NCBI GenBank assembly: GCA_016839385.1
Contig: JAEOUK010000254.1
Location: 1 to 13,760 of the forward strand
From: Promethearchaeota archaeon
GTDB lineage: Archaea; Asgardarchaeota; Lokiarchaeia; Sigynarchaeales; MK-D1
Length of the DNA: 13,760 nucleotides
Reading direction: 5' to 3'
The position numbers and the translations under genes were made by a program. Every line of letters begins with the position of its first letter. The first letter of the stretch is position 1. Below the pieces are notes generated by a model. The model did no database searches. It saw only the letters and a program-made list of their open reading frames with translations, and was not told the origin of the DNA. Below are positions 13,383-13,760 of this stretch, one piece after another.

Positions 13383-13760
13383 ATGTTTGGAAACGAATGG
13401 GATACAGTCATAAATTACATCACCTATTATTGGGATCTATTCATTGCCTGGTTTCAAGCACTAGCATTACCCGCACAAGTACTAGTTGGGGTATTTCTAT
13501 TCTTTGGACTGATGGCAATAGCATATGCAATTTATGGAGCATTTTGGATAGCAATTCAATCCATAAAATTTTCGATATTGATCGCAGGGATTAGTGTCTA
13601 TATGACATTTGTAACTATCGGATTGCCGTTAGTTGCGATTTCAGGACCAAAAAATATCCCAAGATACTGGACACGAGCAGGTGAGAACGTGAAATGGTTC
13701 GTTGCACGAATGTATCCGGTAAAATCAGATGGCAAAGTCATTGAAACCGTTACATATACC
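13383..13760 (+). CDS. Unrecognised membrane protein, N-terminal part (3' end outside window)
   Basis: An ATG at 13383 opens a frame of 126 codons that continues past the window edge. An in-frame TAA at 13359-13361 makes this the first possible start. The translation has an aromatic, Trp-rich N-terminal stretch (MFGNEWDTVINYITYYWDLF), then two long hydrophobic segments at about residues 31-58 (VLVGVFLFFGLMAIAYAIYG) and 62-87 (FSILIAGISVYMTFVTIGLP), then a charged, probably cytoplasmic region that begins SGPKNIPRYW and ends TVTYT at the edge. There is no cleavable signal peptide pattern. I do not recognise the family. It may be transcribed from its own TATA-like box after the nitroreductase gene, on the same strand. 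Confidence 0.75.
   Translation, partial: MFGNEWDTVINYITYYWDLFIAWFQALALPAQVLVGVFLFFGLMAIAYAIYGAFWIAIQSIKFSILIAGISVYMTFVTIGLPLVAISGPKNIPRYWTRAGENVKWFVARMYPVKSDGKVIETVTYT

Noticed and set aside
13169..13411. Minus-strand open frame at the end of the nitroreductase gene
   Set aside because: It is antisense to two better coding regions and shows no domain features.
13397..13594. Plus-strand open frame inside the membrane protein gene
   Set aside because: It lies in another frame of a longer open frame that has a convincing transmembrane pattern; composition is Ser/Ile-rich shadow-like.
1..13760. CRISPR arrays, insertion sequences, attachment sites, toxin-antitoxin or defence genes
   Set aside because: No regularly spaced repeats, transposase motifs, terminal inverted repeats or defence domains were found; genes are housekeeping-like and intact.

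Overview
The window reads as chromosomal DNA of an archaeon, most likely an Asgard archaeon. The family-D DNA polymerase genes (both subunits) establish archaea. The Asgard call rests on a eukaryote-like, Rab/Ras-type small GTPase fused to a roadblock/LC7-like domain, a class of protein that is abundant in Asgard genomes. The DNA is AT-rich (roughly one third G+C by eye), densely packed with genes, has canonical archaeal TATA-like boxes in the gaps and few Shine-Dalgarno sites. I cannot place it below phylum level. No mobile elements, CRISPR arrays, rRNA or tRNA genes were seen.

Layout, left to right. (1) 1-102 (+): the last 33 codons of a gene cut by the window edge, ending in a CPKCG zinc-ribbon half. 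(2) 92-1297 (-): a DegT/DnrJ/EryC1 PLP-dependent aminotransferase. (3) 1341-2342 (-): the roadblock-GTPase fusion, with its own TATA box. (4) 2414-5992 (-): PolD large catalytic subunit DP2 (polC), complete, intein-free, ending in a PIP box. (5) 5993-6181: a 189-bp divergent control region with TATA-like boxes and two small inverted repeats. (6) 6182-7957 (+): PolD small exonuclease subunit DP1 (polB). (7) 7965-8666 (+): an uncharacterised protein just 7 nt downstream of DP1, with a possible winged-helix N-terminus and a SWIM-like zinc-finger motif near the C-terminus. (8) 8663-9433 and 9436-12366 (-): purQ and a purS-purL fusion, an operon for step 4 of purine synthesis. (9) 12422-13282 (+): a TM1586-type nitroreductase-like protein, divergent from purSL. 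(10) 13383-13760 (+): the start of an unrecognised membrane protein that runs off the window.

How they fit together: DP2 and DP1 form the heterodimeric replicative polymerase; here they are transcribed head-to-head from one control region rather than as one operon. The SWIM-like gene sits so close behind DP1 that co-transcription is likely, making it a candidate replication or recombination accessory factor. PurSL and PurQ together should form a complete FGAM synthase without a separate PurS. The most interesting items for follow-up are the roadblock-GTPase fusion (domain order opposite to eukaryotic Rag/Gtr), the DP1-linked SWIM-like protein, and the divergent polB/polC control region. Several track-style open frames begin at unlikely TTG codons; for DP1, PurQ and PurSL I have chosen internal ATG starts and say why.
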